This document shows, piece after piece, positions 16,650-25,097 of a stretch of DNA of 64,000 bases. The stretch is taken from assembly GCF_900188345.1 (NCBI RefSeq), contig NZ_FZOD01000006.1, forward strand, positions 62,001 to 126,000, read 5' to 3'. Each line of letters opens with the position of its first letter. The first letter of the stretch is position 1. This DNA comes from Streptosporangium subroseum (GTDB lineage: Bacteria > Actinomycetota > Actinomycetes > Streptosporangiales > Streptosporangiaceae). The notes under the pieces were generated by a model. The model saw nothing but the letters and a program-made list of their open reading frames with translations, had not been told where the DNA came from and searched no databases. The position numbers were made by a program, and so were the translations under genes.

Positions 16650-17300
16650 ATGACCGAGCCGGACTTCCTCGTCGCCACCCGTGCCGCCTACGACGCCGTC
16701 GCCGCCCTTTACGCCGAGAGCATCCCCGCGAGTTACCACGCGAACCCGCTCCACCACGCGATGGTCTCCGTCTTCGCGGAGCTGGTCCGATCCTCCAGTG
16801 ACGGCCCGGTGGCGGACGTGGGGTGCGGCCCCGGTCACGTCACCGCCCATCTGCGATCCCTCGGCGTGAGCGCCTTCGGCGTCGACCTGTCACCGGAGAC
16901 GGTCGCACTCGCCCGAAACACCTATCCGGAGCTCCGCTTCGAGGTAGGGCTGATGGACGCCCTCGAAGTGGAGGACGCCTCCCTCGCCGGGGTTCTCGCC
17001 AACTACTCGATCATCCACACCCCACCCGAGCGGCTCCCCGCGATACTCGCCGAATTTCACCGCGTGCTCGCGCCCGGCGGGCACCTGCTGCTCGCCTTCC
17101 AGGCCTACGACGACCCCGCCGAGCTGGCCGAGGCGTTCGACCACAAGGTGTCCCTCGCCTACCGGTACTCGCCCGACCGCGTGGCCGAGCTGCTGCTCAA
17201 GGCCGGGCTCGCCGAGGTGGCCCGGCTGGTCATCGCCCCGGGCGAAGACCCCCAGCGGGGCTTCCCGCAGGCCCACCTTCTCGCCCGCCGTACGGCCTAG
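16650..17300 (+). CDS. Class I SAM-dependent methyltransferase
   Basis: 216 residues from the ATG at 16650. A Rossmann-type methyltransferase with motif I VADVGCGPGHVTAHL (about 52-66), an acidic residue after the second strand (FGVDLSP), and motif III-like VLAPGGHLLLAFQAY is visible. It resembles the small-molecule methyltransferases of the UbiE/COQ5-like superfamily. The acceptor cannot be predicted, and neither neighbour (cupin regulator, MATE exporter) names a pathway. No strong ribosome-binding site precedes the chosen ATG; earlier starts would add non-conserved residues. Confidence 0.85.
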   Translation: MTEPDFLVATRAAYDAVAALYAESIPASYHANPLHHAMVSVFAELVRSSSDGPVADVGCGPGHVTAHLRSLGVSAFGVDLSPETVALARNTYPELRFEVGLMDALEVEDASLAGVLANYSIIHTPPERLPAILAEFHRVLAPGGHLLLAFQAYDDPAELAEAFDHKVSLAYRYSPDRVAELLLKAGLAEVARLVIAPGEDPQRGFPQAHLLARRTA

Positions 17301-17377
17301 CCCGTCCCGGAGAGGTGCCCGACCAGCGTTCTCCGCCGCTCCGAGAGAGCGGCGGAGTCAACCGGAAGGTCCGCACG

Positions 17378-18733
17378 ATGAGGTCAGGGATGCGAAGCGA
17401 TCTCAAGGAGATCGTGCGGATCGCCGCGCCGTTGTATCTGTCGATGCTCGCGATCACGGCCGGAGCCCTGGTCAACACCGCGGTGCTGGGGAGATACGGG
17501 ACGGTGTCGCTGGCGGCGTTCGCGGTCGTCAACGCGGTCTACATTCCCGCGTCGAGCGCGATCACCGGAGCAGTGCGTGGCGTGATGCCGTTCGTGTCGT
17601 CGAAAGCCGAGGACAGGGAGGGAGTCCTGGCCGTTCTCGGTGACGGCACCTGGCTCGCGCTCTTCACCGGCGCTCTCGGTTCCGTGGCGGTCGTCGCCGT
17701 GCCGCTGCTCGCTCGTGGCGGGGGAGTGCCCGACGAGGTTGTGGCCGAGCTCGGGATCTTCCCGTATGTGCTGGCCGTGAGCCTGCTGCTGACCGCCGTG
17801 GGTTCCATGGCCTCGGCGGTTCTGGTCGGGCTGGGGCACGGAAGGTCGGTCATGCGCGCCGGCCTGCTGTCGGTGGCCGTCACCGCGGTGCTCTCGCCGG
17901 CTCTGATCCTCGGGCCGGGGCCGCTGCCGACGCTGGGACTGAACGGCGCGGGCCTGGCGATGCTCACCGCCACCACCATGAGCACGGTCGTATATCTCCG
18001 CGAACTGCGCCGCCATCTGGAGACGCCGGTCAAGGCCATGCTGGTGCGCCGGCTGCGGATCCACCGGCTGGTCAAGCTGGGGAAGGTGGGGATCCCCATG
18101 GCGGGCACCGTCCTGGTGAAGTTCACCGTGCTCGGCGTCCTGGCCCTCGCCGCCGCACGCGTCGGGACGAGCAGCGCCGCCGCGCACAGCATCGCCATCG
18201 CCCTGGCGAACCTGACGTTCACCGCCGCGCTGGCGGTCGGCCCGGCGGTCGTACGGCTGGTCGCGAACCGTACCGCCGGGCACGCGCTGTCGGACGTGCG
18301 CGCCGGCGTGTGGGCGGGGCTGATCGTTGCCACGAGTGCCCTCGCGACCATCGGCGCCCTCGTTGTGCTCCTCCGTGACGTGGTGATCGTCGGCTTCACC
18401 TCGGACGCCGTGGTGAGCGCGGGAGTGCTGGCTCTGCTGCCGCTGGTGATCGTTGTCGTCCTGGCCGACGGGGTGCAGGCGGTCGCCGGGTTCGGTATGA
18501 CCGGGCTCAAACGTACGATGCCGAGCCTGCTCCTGTTCCTCGTCTGCTACGGCCCGCTCGCGCTGTCTTCCGTGCCCGTCGCGGCGGGACACGGGCTCAC
18601 CGGGCTGTGGACGGCGCTCGCGTTCGCCAACGCGCTTCTTGTCATGGGTCAGATCCTGGCTTTTCTGCGGGAGAGCAAGAAGGCGTGCGCCGCGGAACAG
18701 CGATCGCCGTTCCGGTCTCCTGTCGTGGACTGA
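17378..18733 (+). CDS. MATE-family multidrug/polyspecific exporter
   Basis: 451 residues from the ATG at 17378, with GGAAGG eight bases upstream. Twelve hydrophobic segments are arranged as two similar six-helix halves, with the family-like opening IVRIAAPLYLSMLAITAGALVNTAVLGRYGT and the second-half start LVKLGKVGIPMAGTVLVKFTVLG. MATE proteins use a Na+ or H+ gradient to expel cationic drugs or secondary metabolites. The internal motif LNGAGLAMLTATT fits the family. The C-terminal 25 residues are charged and cytosolic. It is preceded by the methyltransferase gene after 77 bases, possibly as an operon, and is convergent with the membrane-protein gene that follows. Confidence 0.82.
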   Translation: MRSGMRSDLKEIVRIAAPLYLSMLAITAGALVNTAVLGRYGTVSLAAFAVVNAVYIPASSAITGAVRGVMPFVSSKAEDREGVLAVLGDGTWLALFTGALGSVAVVAVPLLARGGGVPDEVVAELGIFPYVLAVSLLLTAVGSMASAVLVGLGHGRSVMRAGLLSVAVTAVLSPALILGPGPLPTLGLNGAGLAMLTATTMSTVVYLRELRRHLETPVKAMLVRRLRIHRLVKLGKVGIPMAGTVLVKFTVLGVLALAAARVGTSSAAAHSIAIALANLTFTAALAVGPAVVRLVANRTAGHALSDVRAGVWAGLIVATSALATIGALVVLLRDVVIVGFTSDAVVSAGVLALLPLVIVVVLADGVQAVAGFGMTGLKRTMPSLLLFLVCYGPLALSSVPVAAGHGLTGLWTALAFANALLVMGQILAFLRESKKACAAEQRSPFRSPVVD

Positions 18734-18903
18734 CGCGTTGTGGCAACCGGCTGAAACGGCCCGGGCGGCCTCCTGGTGCGAAGGCGCAACAGGAGAGCGG
18801 AAGACAGCGCGGGCCGCCGCGCGACCACCGACCACGCAGGAGGTCCGGCCATCGGACGGGAACGGCGCGGTCATGGAGAAGCTCGGGTCGAACAGGAACG
18901 GGG

Positions 18904-19812
18904 TCATGCGGCGGGCTCTCTCCTCGGGGAGAGTGTGACCGCGGCCGCACCGATCACGGTGGCGGCCAGGACGCCCAGCACGGTCAGGGTCACGCCGTCG
19001 GGATGGATCAGTGACTGGCCGCGCAGGGCCTGCCACAGCAGTAGGAAGAACAGGCAGCCGTAGGCGCCGCCGGCGATCAGCACGAGGCGCAGCCGCACCT
19101 CCTCGTTGCGCAGGACGGCAAAACGCGCGGACAGGGCCATGAGCAGCAGGGCGAACAGGGGCAGCAACTGCAGGGCATGCATGCCCACGAAGTGCGGTAT
19201 GCGCAGGTCTCCGCCGATGGTGCTCCAGCCCACCACGGGCAGCCCCGGCCCGCCGTCGGCCGCGCCCACGCTGTGGGCGCCGGCGACGTCCTCGGCCCAT
19301 GTCTGACCGGGCACCCCGGTCACCATCAGACCGCCGGAGGCGACGCCGAGCGTGGAGATGACGAGACCGAGCCGTACCGTCCAGGTGCTCACGCGGTCGG
19401 TCTGGCGATCGACGATCACGAAGATCGCGGCGATCAGGTTGGCGAGCATGAGCACGCCGATCGTGACGCCCATCGCGATCCAGATCGACCCGTCGAGCGG
19501 GGTCGCCTCATTGAAGTGGCTGTGGCGGCCCTTGGCGGCCTGGAAGGTGATGAGAGCGACCTCGGCGAACGCGGCCACGACCAGGGCGGTCCCCATCCAC
19601 CAGCTCGTCCGCCCGGCCCGATGGCGGAGTGAGAGCAACCATGCCCAGGTGAACGAGTACAGGGCGAAGGAGATCGCGAACTTCATGGGCTTGATCCAGA
19701 TGGGGAGGCCGTCGAGCGTGCGGTCGTCCACGAAGACGAGGATCAGGAAGACGAGGGTGAGCGCCGCCATGGCGGCGGACAAGAACAGGAGGGGGCGGTG
19801 CCATCGCAGCAT
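18904..19812 (-). CDS. Polytopic membrane protein of unknown function
   Basis: 302 residues from the ATG at 19812 (GGAG lies upstream). About seven or eight hydrophobic segments can be counted, with a long loop after the fifth (GVPGQTWAEDVAGAHSVGAADGGPGLPVVGWSTIGGDLRIPHFVGMH). The conserved-looking segments DGLPIWIKPMKFAISFALYSFTWAWLL and IPHFVGMHALQLLPLFALLL recur in uncharacterised actinobacterial proteins as far as I recall; I cannot name a function. Histidines near the membrane (HFVGMHALQ) could bind metal or haem, which is speculation. It is divergent from a MerR-family gene across 89 bases with a shared dyad, so it is probably that regulator's target. Confidence 0.7.
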   Translation of the reverse strand: MLRWHRPLLFLSAAMAALTLVFLILVFVDDRTLDGLPIWIKPMKFAISFALYSFTWAWLLSLRHRAGRTSWWMGTALVVAAFAEVALITFQAAKGRHSHFNEATPLDGSIWIAMGVTIGVLMLANLIAAIFVIVDRQTDRVSTWTVRLGLVISTLGVASGGLMVTGVPGQTWAEDVAGAHSVGAADGGPGLPVVGWSTIGGDLRIPHFVGMHALQLLPLFALLLMALSARFAVLRNEEVRLRLVLIAGGAYGCLFFLLLWQALRGQSLIHPDGVTLTVLGVLAATVIGAAAVTLSPRREPAA

Positions 19813-19830
19813 GGGGGGTCTCCGATGTGG

Positions 19831-19857
19831 ATAGTGGATACTAGTGCTTACCACTAT
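19831..19857. promoter_or_regulatory. Dyad in the membrane-protein/MerR divergent promoter
   Basis: ATAGTGG (19831-19837) and CCACTAT (19851-19857) form a 7-13-7 inverted repeat inside the 89-base divergent gap. A MerR-family dimer would recognise such a site and could control both genes. Confidence 0.6.
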
Positions 19858-19901
19858 CAATAGCTAAACTATCCGCATACGACAAGAGGGGATTCGAAAG
19901 C

Positions 19902-20525
19902 GTGCGCATGGCGGAGCTGAACGAGACGACGGGCATCCCGATCCCGACGATCAAGTACTACATACGGGAGGGCCTCGTCGCGCCCGGCCGGCCGACCGGA
20001 CGGAACCAGGCCGACTACACCGAGGAGCACGTGCGCAGACTCAAGCTCGTGCGGGCCCTGGTCGAGTACGGCGGGTTGTCCATCGCGGTCATCCGCGACC
20101 TGATCGCACAGGTCGACAATCCGGAACTGGAGGCGTTCGACCTGCTCGCCGCGGCGCAGAAGACCGTGACCCAGGCGAAGGACCCGCGGCCGGGGCCGTA
20201 CAAGGACGGCGCCGAGCGCCGCCTGCACGATCTGCTCGCCAAGCGGGGCTGGCGGATCAGGACCGGCGACCCCGCCTACCGCACCGCCGTCGGCGTGCTG
20301 GCCGCCCTGGACGAGGTCGGCCGCCAGGACATGCTCGACGTCCTCGACGACTACGCCGAGGCCGCCGAGCGGATCGCCGAGATCGACCTGGGCCTGATCG
20401 GCGACGTGCGCGACCGCGATCGCGCGGTGGAGATCGTGGTCATCGGCACCTCGGTGGGCGACACTCTGGTCGCCACGCTGCGCCGGCTGGCGCAGGCCAC
20501 CGTCGGCGAGCGGCTCTACACCTGA
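19902..20525 (+). CDS. MerR-family transcriptional regulator
   Basis: 207 residues from the GTG at 19902 (an ATG two codons later is equally possible). The N-terminal winged helix (MAELNETTGIPIPTIKYYIREGLVAPGRPTGRNQADYTEEHVRRL) is typical MerR, followed by a dimerisation helix and a C-terminal domain of about 110 residues without the cysteines of metal-sensing members. It therefore more likely senses an organic ligand. It is divergent from a membrane protein with a shared dyad at 19831-19857. It could also act on MerR-type promoters elsewhere, such as the one at 10.6 kb. Confidence 0.88.
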   Translation: MRMAELNETTGIPIPTIKYYIREGLVAPGRPTGRNQADYTEEHVRRLKLVRALVEYGGLSIAVIRDLIAQVDNPELEAFDLLAAAQKTVTQAKDPRPGPYKDGAERRLHDLLAKRGWRIRTGDPAYRTAVGVLAALDEVGRQDMLDVLDDYAEAAERIAEIDLGLIGDVRDRDRAVEIVVIGTSVGDTLVATLRRLAQATVGERLYT

Positions 20526-20653
20526 GGGACGGCGCCGACTGGGCGTTCCGCCGGCACCCGCACACCGCTCCCAATAGTGATCATTTTGTGATGTGTGCTG
20601 TCCGCCGCCCCGGGCAGAGGGCTCGCCAGCCAAGCAAACGGAGAGTGTGGAAC

Positions 20654-20926
20654 ATGACAGTCACCGGCATCATCACCGCCATCGTCATCGGAGCCATCAT
20701 CGGAGCCCTGGGCCGGCTGGTCGTGCCAGGCCGCCAGGGCATCCCGATCTGGCTGACCATCGTGATCGGCATCGTCGCCGCCCTCATCGGCACCGCCATC
20801 GCCAGCGCCTTCGGCGTCGCCAGCACCGGCGGGATCGACTGGATCGAGCTGATCCTGCAGATCGCCGTCGCCGCCGTCGGCGTGATCGCGGCGGTGAGCC
20901 TGTACGGCAGGCGCGGCGTCCGATAA
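20654..20926 (+). CDS. GlsB/YeaQ/YmgE-family small membrane protein
   Basis: 90 residues with three hydrophobic helices and the family pattern IIGALGRLVVPGRQGIPIWLTIVIGIVAALIG, as in transglycosylase-associated or general-stress membrane proteins. It sits in the cytoplasmic membrane; the molecular function is not established, although expression under envelope stress is usual. The start ATG at 20654 follows GGAGAG. It stands alone and is followed by a strong terminator, and lies just upstream of a STAS/anti-sigma kinase pair, which would fit a general-stress context. Confidence 0.88.
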   Translation: MTVTGIITAIVIGAIIGALGRLVVPGRQGIPIWLTIVIGIVAALIGTAIASAFGVASTGGIDWIELILQIAVAAVGVIAAVSLYGRRGVR

Positions 20927-20976
20927 ATGTGATCATCAGCGCCTGCGCGCCCGTGCGATGAGCATGCGGTGCCCGT

Positions 20977-21018
20977 GATGGCCTCGCCCTGACAGACAGG
21001 GCGAGGCCATCGGCTTTT
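20977..21018 (+). terminator. Strong intrinsic terminator after the GlsB-type gene
   Basis: A perfect 15-bp stem (arms 20977-20991 and 20997-21011, core GGCCTCGCCCTG) with a five-base loop is followed by a short T-run (cggcttttcc). It is among the few T-run terminators in the window. Confidence 0.85.
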
Positions 21019-21157
21019 CCCATCGGCTTTTCAGGGCCCGAGGAGCGGTCCGGACCCTGACCGCCATGTCTTGCGCCGGTGAGTTCGCATTCCATCTGGG
21101 ATCGATGGCAAGGTGTGACCTCAGGTCGAGGTCGCAGCGGATGGAAAGATGCGTGAC

Positions 21158-21313
21158 ATGGGCGTAAGGAGTAGAAATGACGTGGTGCCGGCCGGCAGGG
21201 GTGACGGGGATGTCATCGTGCGGGTTCCGGCCGGTTTCCAGTCCGGCCTGACCGAGGGCACCGCCGTCCCGGCCCTGACCGTCCCGCCCTCGTCGCCGAA
21301 GGTGTCCTCGTGA
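21158..21313 (+). CDS. Hypothetical 51-residue ORF overlapping the STAS gene start
   Basis: An open frame from the ATG at 21158 ends in a TGA that overlaps the GTG start of the STAS gene by four bases (GTGA), the arrangement seen in translationally coupled genes. The product is short and has no recognisable domain (MGVRSRNDVVPAGRGDGDVI...). A strong AAGGAG at 21167-21172 lies inside it, in good position for another ATG at 21177 in a different frame that would encode only 24 residues. Either small ORF might act as a leader that feeds ribosomes to the STAS start. Coding status is uncertain. Confidence 0.35.
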   Translation: MGVRSRNDVVPAGRGDGDVIVRVPAGFQSGLTEGTAVPALTVPPSSPKVSS

Positions 21314-21684
21314 CCGATGCCGTTCAGCTCGCCCTGCACCCCGACGACACGTTGCCGCGGACGCTCATCGTGACCTTGAGCGGCGAGCTGGACTACGACA
21401 ACGCCGAAGCCCTGCACACGCGGTTTCTAGCCCTGCTGGCCGACGACTATCGCTGCCTGGTCCTGGACCTGACCGAGCTGACGTTCTGCGACTCCACCGG
21501 GATCAGAATCTTCCTGGCTCTGCGTGAGCTGATCGACGACCGTGGCGGGATCATCGCGCTGACCGACCTGCACCCCCGCCTCGTCAGGATTTTTCAGATG
21601 ACGGGCTTGGTGCAGTTCTTCGCCGTGCACCCCAGCCGCGCCGATGCCCTGGCCATCTTGCGTGACCAGCCGAGCGCCTCATAG
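21310..21684 (+). CDS. STAS-domain anti-sigma factor antagonist
   Basis: 124 residues, the usual size for a stand-alone STAS protein. The phosphorylatable motif region LTFCDSTGIRIFLAL contains the conserved D-S-T/S-G, with the serine that the partner kinase would phosphorylate. In partner switching the unphosphorylated antagonist binds the anti-sigma kinase and frees a sigma factor. An ATP-binding kinase gene follows 176 bases downstream, but no sigma factor gene is present in the window. The GTG start has no Shine-Dalgarno of its own but overlaps the preceding small ORF, so coupled translation is plausible. Confidence 0.88.
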   Translation: MTDAVQLALHPDDTLPRTLIVTLSGELDYDNAEALHTRFLALLADDYRCLVLDLTELTFCDSTGIRIFLALRELIDDRGGIIALTDLHPRLVRIFQMTGLVQFFAVHPSRADALAILRDQPSAS

Positions 21685-21708
21685 ATTTCGCCTCCCTTCT
21701 ACGGCGCG

Positions 21709-21724
21709 GTGGGAGCACTCCCAC
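21709..21724. repeat. Short inverted repeat between the antagonist and kinase genes
   Basis: GTGGGAG and CTCCCAC flank two bases, a 16-base near-perfect palindrome 25 bases after the STAS stop. It could be a weak terminator or an operator for the kinase gene. Confidence 0.45.
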
Positions 21725-21860
21725 GGAAAGTCGATGATTGAGCAGCTCAGGGCGGGCAGTGACCTACTGCGCGATCCGTCGTCAACACCTCTGATTCTGG
21801 TAAGCGAGTCGGCAGCCCCCCGGTGAGATCCAGAAACGGCATTCACACGGGAGGGTATGG

Positions 21861-22256
21861 GTGAACCCAGACCAGCGAACGTACTGGCCGATCAGCACCG
21901 ACCTCGCCGCTCTGCGGCGACGGGTCCACCGTTATGTGACTCAGGCGGGACTGACCGGAACGCGGCGCGACGACCTGTTGCTGGCCGTCAACGAGGCGGC
22001 GATCAATGTCCTGGAACACGGTGGCGGCAGCGGCACCGTGACCCTCTGGCACGACGAGCGGGACCTGACCGTCAACGTCGTCGACATCGCGGGTCGGCTC
22101 ACCGCCCACGACGTCCATCGCCGGCTTCCCTCTCCCCGCGCGGAGCGGGGCTTCGGACTGTGGCTGATGGGCCGGCTGTGCGATGAGTTCACCATCCATC
22201 AAGAACGCGGACGATCCCACGTCCGGCTCCGGATGCGTCTGCACCCCACCCCGTAG
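21861..22256 (+). CDS. GHKL-type anti-sigma factor kinase (RsbW/SpoIIAB-like)
   Basis: 131 residues from a GTG preceded by GGGAGGG. A small histidine-kinase-like ATPase with the N-box NEAAINVLEHG (about 47-57), G1 box region VVDIAGRL and G2 box ERGFGLWLMGRL (about 94-105) is clear. Such proteins bind a sigma factor or another partner and phosphorylate a STAS antagonist on serine. The STAS gene immediately upstream is the obvious partner. In Streptomyces-like genomes many such kinases lack a linked sigma factor, and the client here is unknown. The 294-base stretch after it (22257-22550) contains no gene I can support. Confidence 0.88.
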   Translation: MNPDQRTYWPISTDLAALRRRVHRYVTQAGLTGTRRDDLLLAVNEAAINVLEHGGGSGTVTLWHDERDLTVNVVDIAGRLTAHDVHRRLPSPRAERGFGLWLMGRLCDEFTIHQERGRSHVRLRMRLHPTP

Positions 22257-22550
22257 GCGGGTGCCGCGCCGAGGCCTGCCTTCCGCGGGCCACGACCATG
22301 AAGGCGCAGCCCTCGCCTGGAGACGAGCAGGCCCCGGGATCACCCCGAACGCCCACGGGCGGCCGGCGAGGAGCCGGCCAAGACGGCGACCTTCACCGGG
22401 AACCGCGGCCTCACGATTCATGACCTGAGCTGCTATGTACGAGAGAAAGATGCCAAATAGGCAAACAGCCGATAACGCTACTTTTCAAGCGATCATATGT
22501 AGCGCCATGCTCCTGGGTAGACCTCTATCGATCTATAGGAGCAACCTTCT

Positions 22551-25007
22551 GTGGCAACCCCCAGAGCACGCCGGCTGATCACGGCGGCTAGTCTGTCGCT
22601 GGTGGTCGCGGCGACCATGGCAGCACTGCCCGGCACCGCGAACGCTCTCTCATCCGATGTCGTCATCTCCGCCGTGTACGGTGGCGGCGGCAACTCCGGA
22701 GCGATCTTCAAGAACGACTACATCGAGCTGGCCAACACCACCGGCAGCGCCATCGACGTCTCAAATTGGAGCGTTCAATACGCCTCCGCCGCGGGCGCCG
22801 TCTTCCAGCTCACCAGGCTGACCGGGAGCATCCCCGCGCACGGCAGGTACCTCGTCCAGGAGGCCGCGGGCGCCGCCGGCACCACCGCGCTGCCCACCCC
22901 CGACGCCATCGGCACGATCCCCATGTCGGGCACCTCCGGCGTCGTAGCCCTGGTCACGAGCCAGATCCCGCTGGTGGGCTGCGGCATCTCCTGCTCGACC
23001 GCTCCGAACGTCAAGGACCTGGTCGGTTACGGCGCGACCGCGAACGTCGAGGGGTCCGCCGCGCCCGCGCTCACCAACACCACGGCCGACGCACGCACCG
23101 GAACGCTGGCCGACACCGACAACAACGCCGTCGACTTCGTCTCCGGCGTGCCGAAGGCCACCAACTCCGCGGGCACCACGGTCAGCGCGGACGACCCCGA
23201 CGGTCCGGGCGGCCCGGGCGACCCGACCCCCGGCACCACCCGCATCCACGACATCCAGGGCTCGGGCCGGATCTCCCCGATCGTCGGGCAGAACGTCACG
23301 AACGTCCCGGGCATCGTCACGGCCGTCCGGGTGACGGGCAACTCGCGCGGTTTCTGGTTCCAGGACCCCGGCGCCGACGCCGACCCCCTGACCAGCGAGG
23401 GCCTCTTCGTCTTCACCGGCTCGACGTCGCCGACGGTTGTCATCGGGGACTCCGTCCTGGTCACCGGCCGCGTCACCGAGTATCGTCCGGCCACCGGCGC
23501 GCAGGCCCTCACCGAGCTCGGCGGCGCGATCAACACCATTAGGCTCAGCGGCGGCAACGCGCTGCCCGCGGCCGTCCCGGTCACCTTCCCCGACGCCTTC
23601 ACCAAGAGCGGCAGCCTCGAGGCCCAGCCTCTGGAGCCGTCCTCCTACGTGCTGGACTGGCTTGAGGTCCACGAAGGCATGCGGATCACCATCGCCGAGG
23701 ACACCCGCCTGATCAGCCCGGTCAACACGGAGTTCTCCGAGCTGTGGGTGACGCTCAAGCCGGGTCAGAACCCGACCCCGCGCGGTGGTTCCCTCTACAA
23801 GTCCTACGACGACCCGAACAGCGGCCGGCTGATGATCCTCGCGCTGAACGGCGCGCCCGCCGCCAACGTCGGCTCCACGCTGGCCGCCGGCACCACCGGA
23901 CCGCTCGACTACCAGTCGTTCGGCGGTTACGTCGTGCAGGCCACCCAGCTCGGCACGATCACCGAGGGCGGCCTCAAGCGCCAGAAGGTGCTCCCGCCGA
24001 AGAAGCAGGGTGACCTGTCCGTCGCGACCTACAACGTCGAGAACCTCGCCGCCAACAACCCGGCCGCCAAGTTCGCGCGGCTGGCCGAGGCTGTCGTCAC
24101 CAACCTCGGCACGCCCGACATCCTCGCCCTGGAGGAGATCCAGGACAACAACGGCGCCACCGACAACGGTGTCGTCGCGGCCGACCAGACCGTCGCGAAG
24201 TTCATCGCGGCGATCCAGGCCGCGGGTGGTCCCACGTACGCCTGGCGCTCCATCGACCCGAACGACGGCACCGACGGCGGCGAGCCCGGCGGCAACATCC
24301 GTCAGGTGTTCCTGTTCAACCCCGCGCGCGCGACGTTCGTCGACCGTCCCGGAGGCGACGCCGACACGGCCGTCTCCGTCGTCCGCGAGCGGCCGACCAG
24401 CAACCAGGTCTCCCTGTCGGTCTCGCCCGGCCGGATCAACCCGACCAGCTCCGTCTGGTCCTCCAGCCGCAAGCCGCTCGTCGGCGAGTTCCTCTACGAC
24501 GGCAACAAGCAGCTGTTCGTCATCGCCAACCACCTCAACTCCAAGGGCGGCGACTACCCGCTGACCGCGGCCGTGCAGCCCCCGGTCCGCAGTAGCGAGG
24601 TGCAGCGCGTCAAGCAGGCCACCGAGATCCACGACTTCGTCAAGGATCTCTCCGACAAGAGCGCCGGCCGCGCCCGCGTCATCGTCCTGGGCGACCTCAA
24701 CGACTACCAGTTCAGCCCCGCCCTTCAGACCATCACCGGCAACGGCACCCTTCTGAAGACCCTGATCGACACCCTTCCCGCCGACCAGCGCTACAGCTAC
24801 GTCTTCGACGGCAACTCCCAGGTCCTCGACCACATCCTCATCAGCCCCGCCATCAAGGGCTACTCCTACGGCGTCGTCCACATCAACGCCGAATTCGCCG
24901 ACCAGGCCAGCGACCACGACCCCCAGATCGTCCGCATCCTCACCGGCTGCGACGTGACCCCCCTTCCCATCCGCTGCCTCCCCGGCAGCCCCGTCGTAGA
25001 CCAGTAA
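22551..25007 (+). CDS. Secreted ExeM/NucH-like endonuclease with lamin-tail domain
   Basis: 818 residues from a GTG with AGGAG upstream. A signal peptide (to about ANALSS, residue 34) leads into a lamin-tail (LTD) domain (about 36-160: VVISAVYGGGGNSG...NDYIELANTTGSAIDVSNWSVQ), then a beta-rich OB-like region (about 230-330). A C-terminal endonuclease/exonuclease/phosphatase domain (about 487-800) carries ATYNVEN, LEEIQDNNG, IANHLNSKG, VLGDLNDY and SDHDP, the metal and catalytic residues of DNase I-like enzymes. This is the ExeM/NucH layout of large extracellular nucleases used to degrade environmental DNA or remodel biofilm matrix. No C-terminal cell-wall anchor is seen. It is a lone gene with its own terminator. 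Confidence 0.9.
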   Translation: MATPRARRLITAASLSLVVAATMAALPGTANALSSDVVISAVYGGGGNSGAIFKNDYIELANTTGSAIDVSNWSVQYASAAGAVFQLTRLTGSIPAHGRYLVQEAAGAAGTTALPTPDAIGTIPMSGTSGVVALVTSQIPLVGCGISCSTAPNVKDLVGYGATANVEGSAAPALTNTTADARTGTLADTDNNAVDFVSGVPKATNSAGTTVSADDPDGPGGPGDPTPGTTRIHDIQGSGRISPIVGQNVTNVPGIVTAVRVTGNSRGFWFQDPGADADPLTSEGLFVFTGSTSPTVVIGDSVLVTGRVTEYRPATGAQALTELGGAINTIRLSGGNALPAAVPVTFPDAFTKSGSLEAQPLEPSSYVLDWLEVHEGMRITIAEDTRLISPVNTEFSELWVTLKPGQNPTPRGGSLYKSYDDPNSGRLMILALNGAPAANVGSTLAAGTTGPLDYQSFGGYVVQATQLGTITEGGLKRQKVLPPKKQGDLSVATYNVENLAANNPAAKFARLAEAVVTNLGTPDILALEEIQDNNGATDNGVVAADQTVAKFIAAIQAAGGPTYAWRSIDPNDGTDGGEPGGNIRQVFLFNPARATFVDRPGGDADTAVSVVRERPTSNQVSLSVSPGRINPTSSVWSSSRKPLVGEFLYDGNKQLFVIANHLNSKGGDYPLTAAVQPPVRSSEVQRVKQATEIHDFVKDLSDKSAGRARVIVLGDLNDYQFSPALQTITGNGTLLKTLIDTLPADQRYSYVFDGNSQVLDHILISPAIKGYSYGVVHINAEFADQASDHDPQIVRILTGCDVTPLPIRCLPGSPVVDQ

Positions 25008-25016
25008 TCTCACAGA

Positions 25017-25049
25017 AAGCGCCCGTCTCCCCTGGGGGCGGGCGCTTTT
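25017..25049 (+). terminator. Intrinsic terminator after the nuclease gene
   Basis: AAGCGCCCG (25017-25025) pairs with CGGGCGCTT (25039-25047), followed by TT, ten bases after the stop codon. The next gene is convergent, so it may serve both directions. Confidence 0.85.
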
Positions 25050-25097
25050 CCCATGGGTTGACCGCGGGCGACGAGAGAGGGCGAACCGGTCGGCGAC

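Noticed and set aside
21177..21251. 24-codon ORF behind a perfect AAGGAG
   Set aside because: Too short to support on its own; noted only as an alternative leader within the 21158-21313 ORF entry.
20654..22256. A general-stress operon joining the GlsB-type gene with the STAS and kinase genes
   Set aside because: A strong T-run terminator at 20977-21018 separates them, so co-transcription is unlikely.
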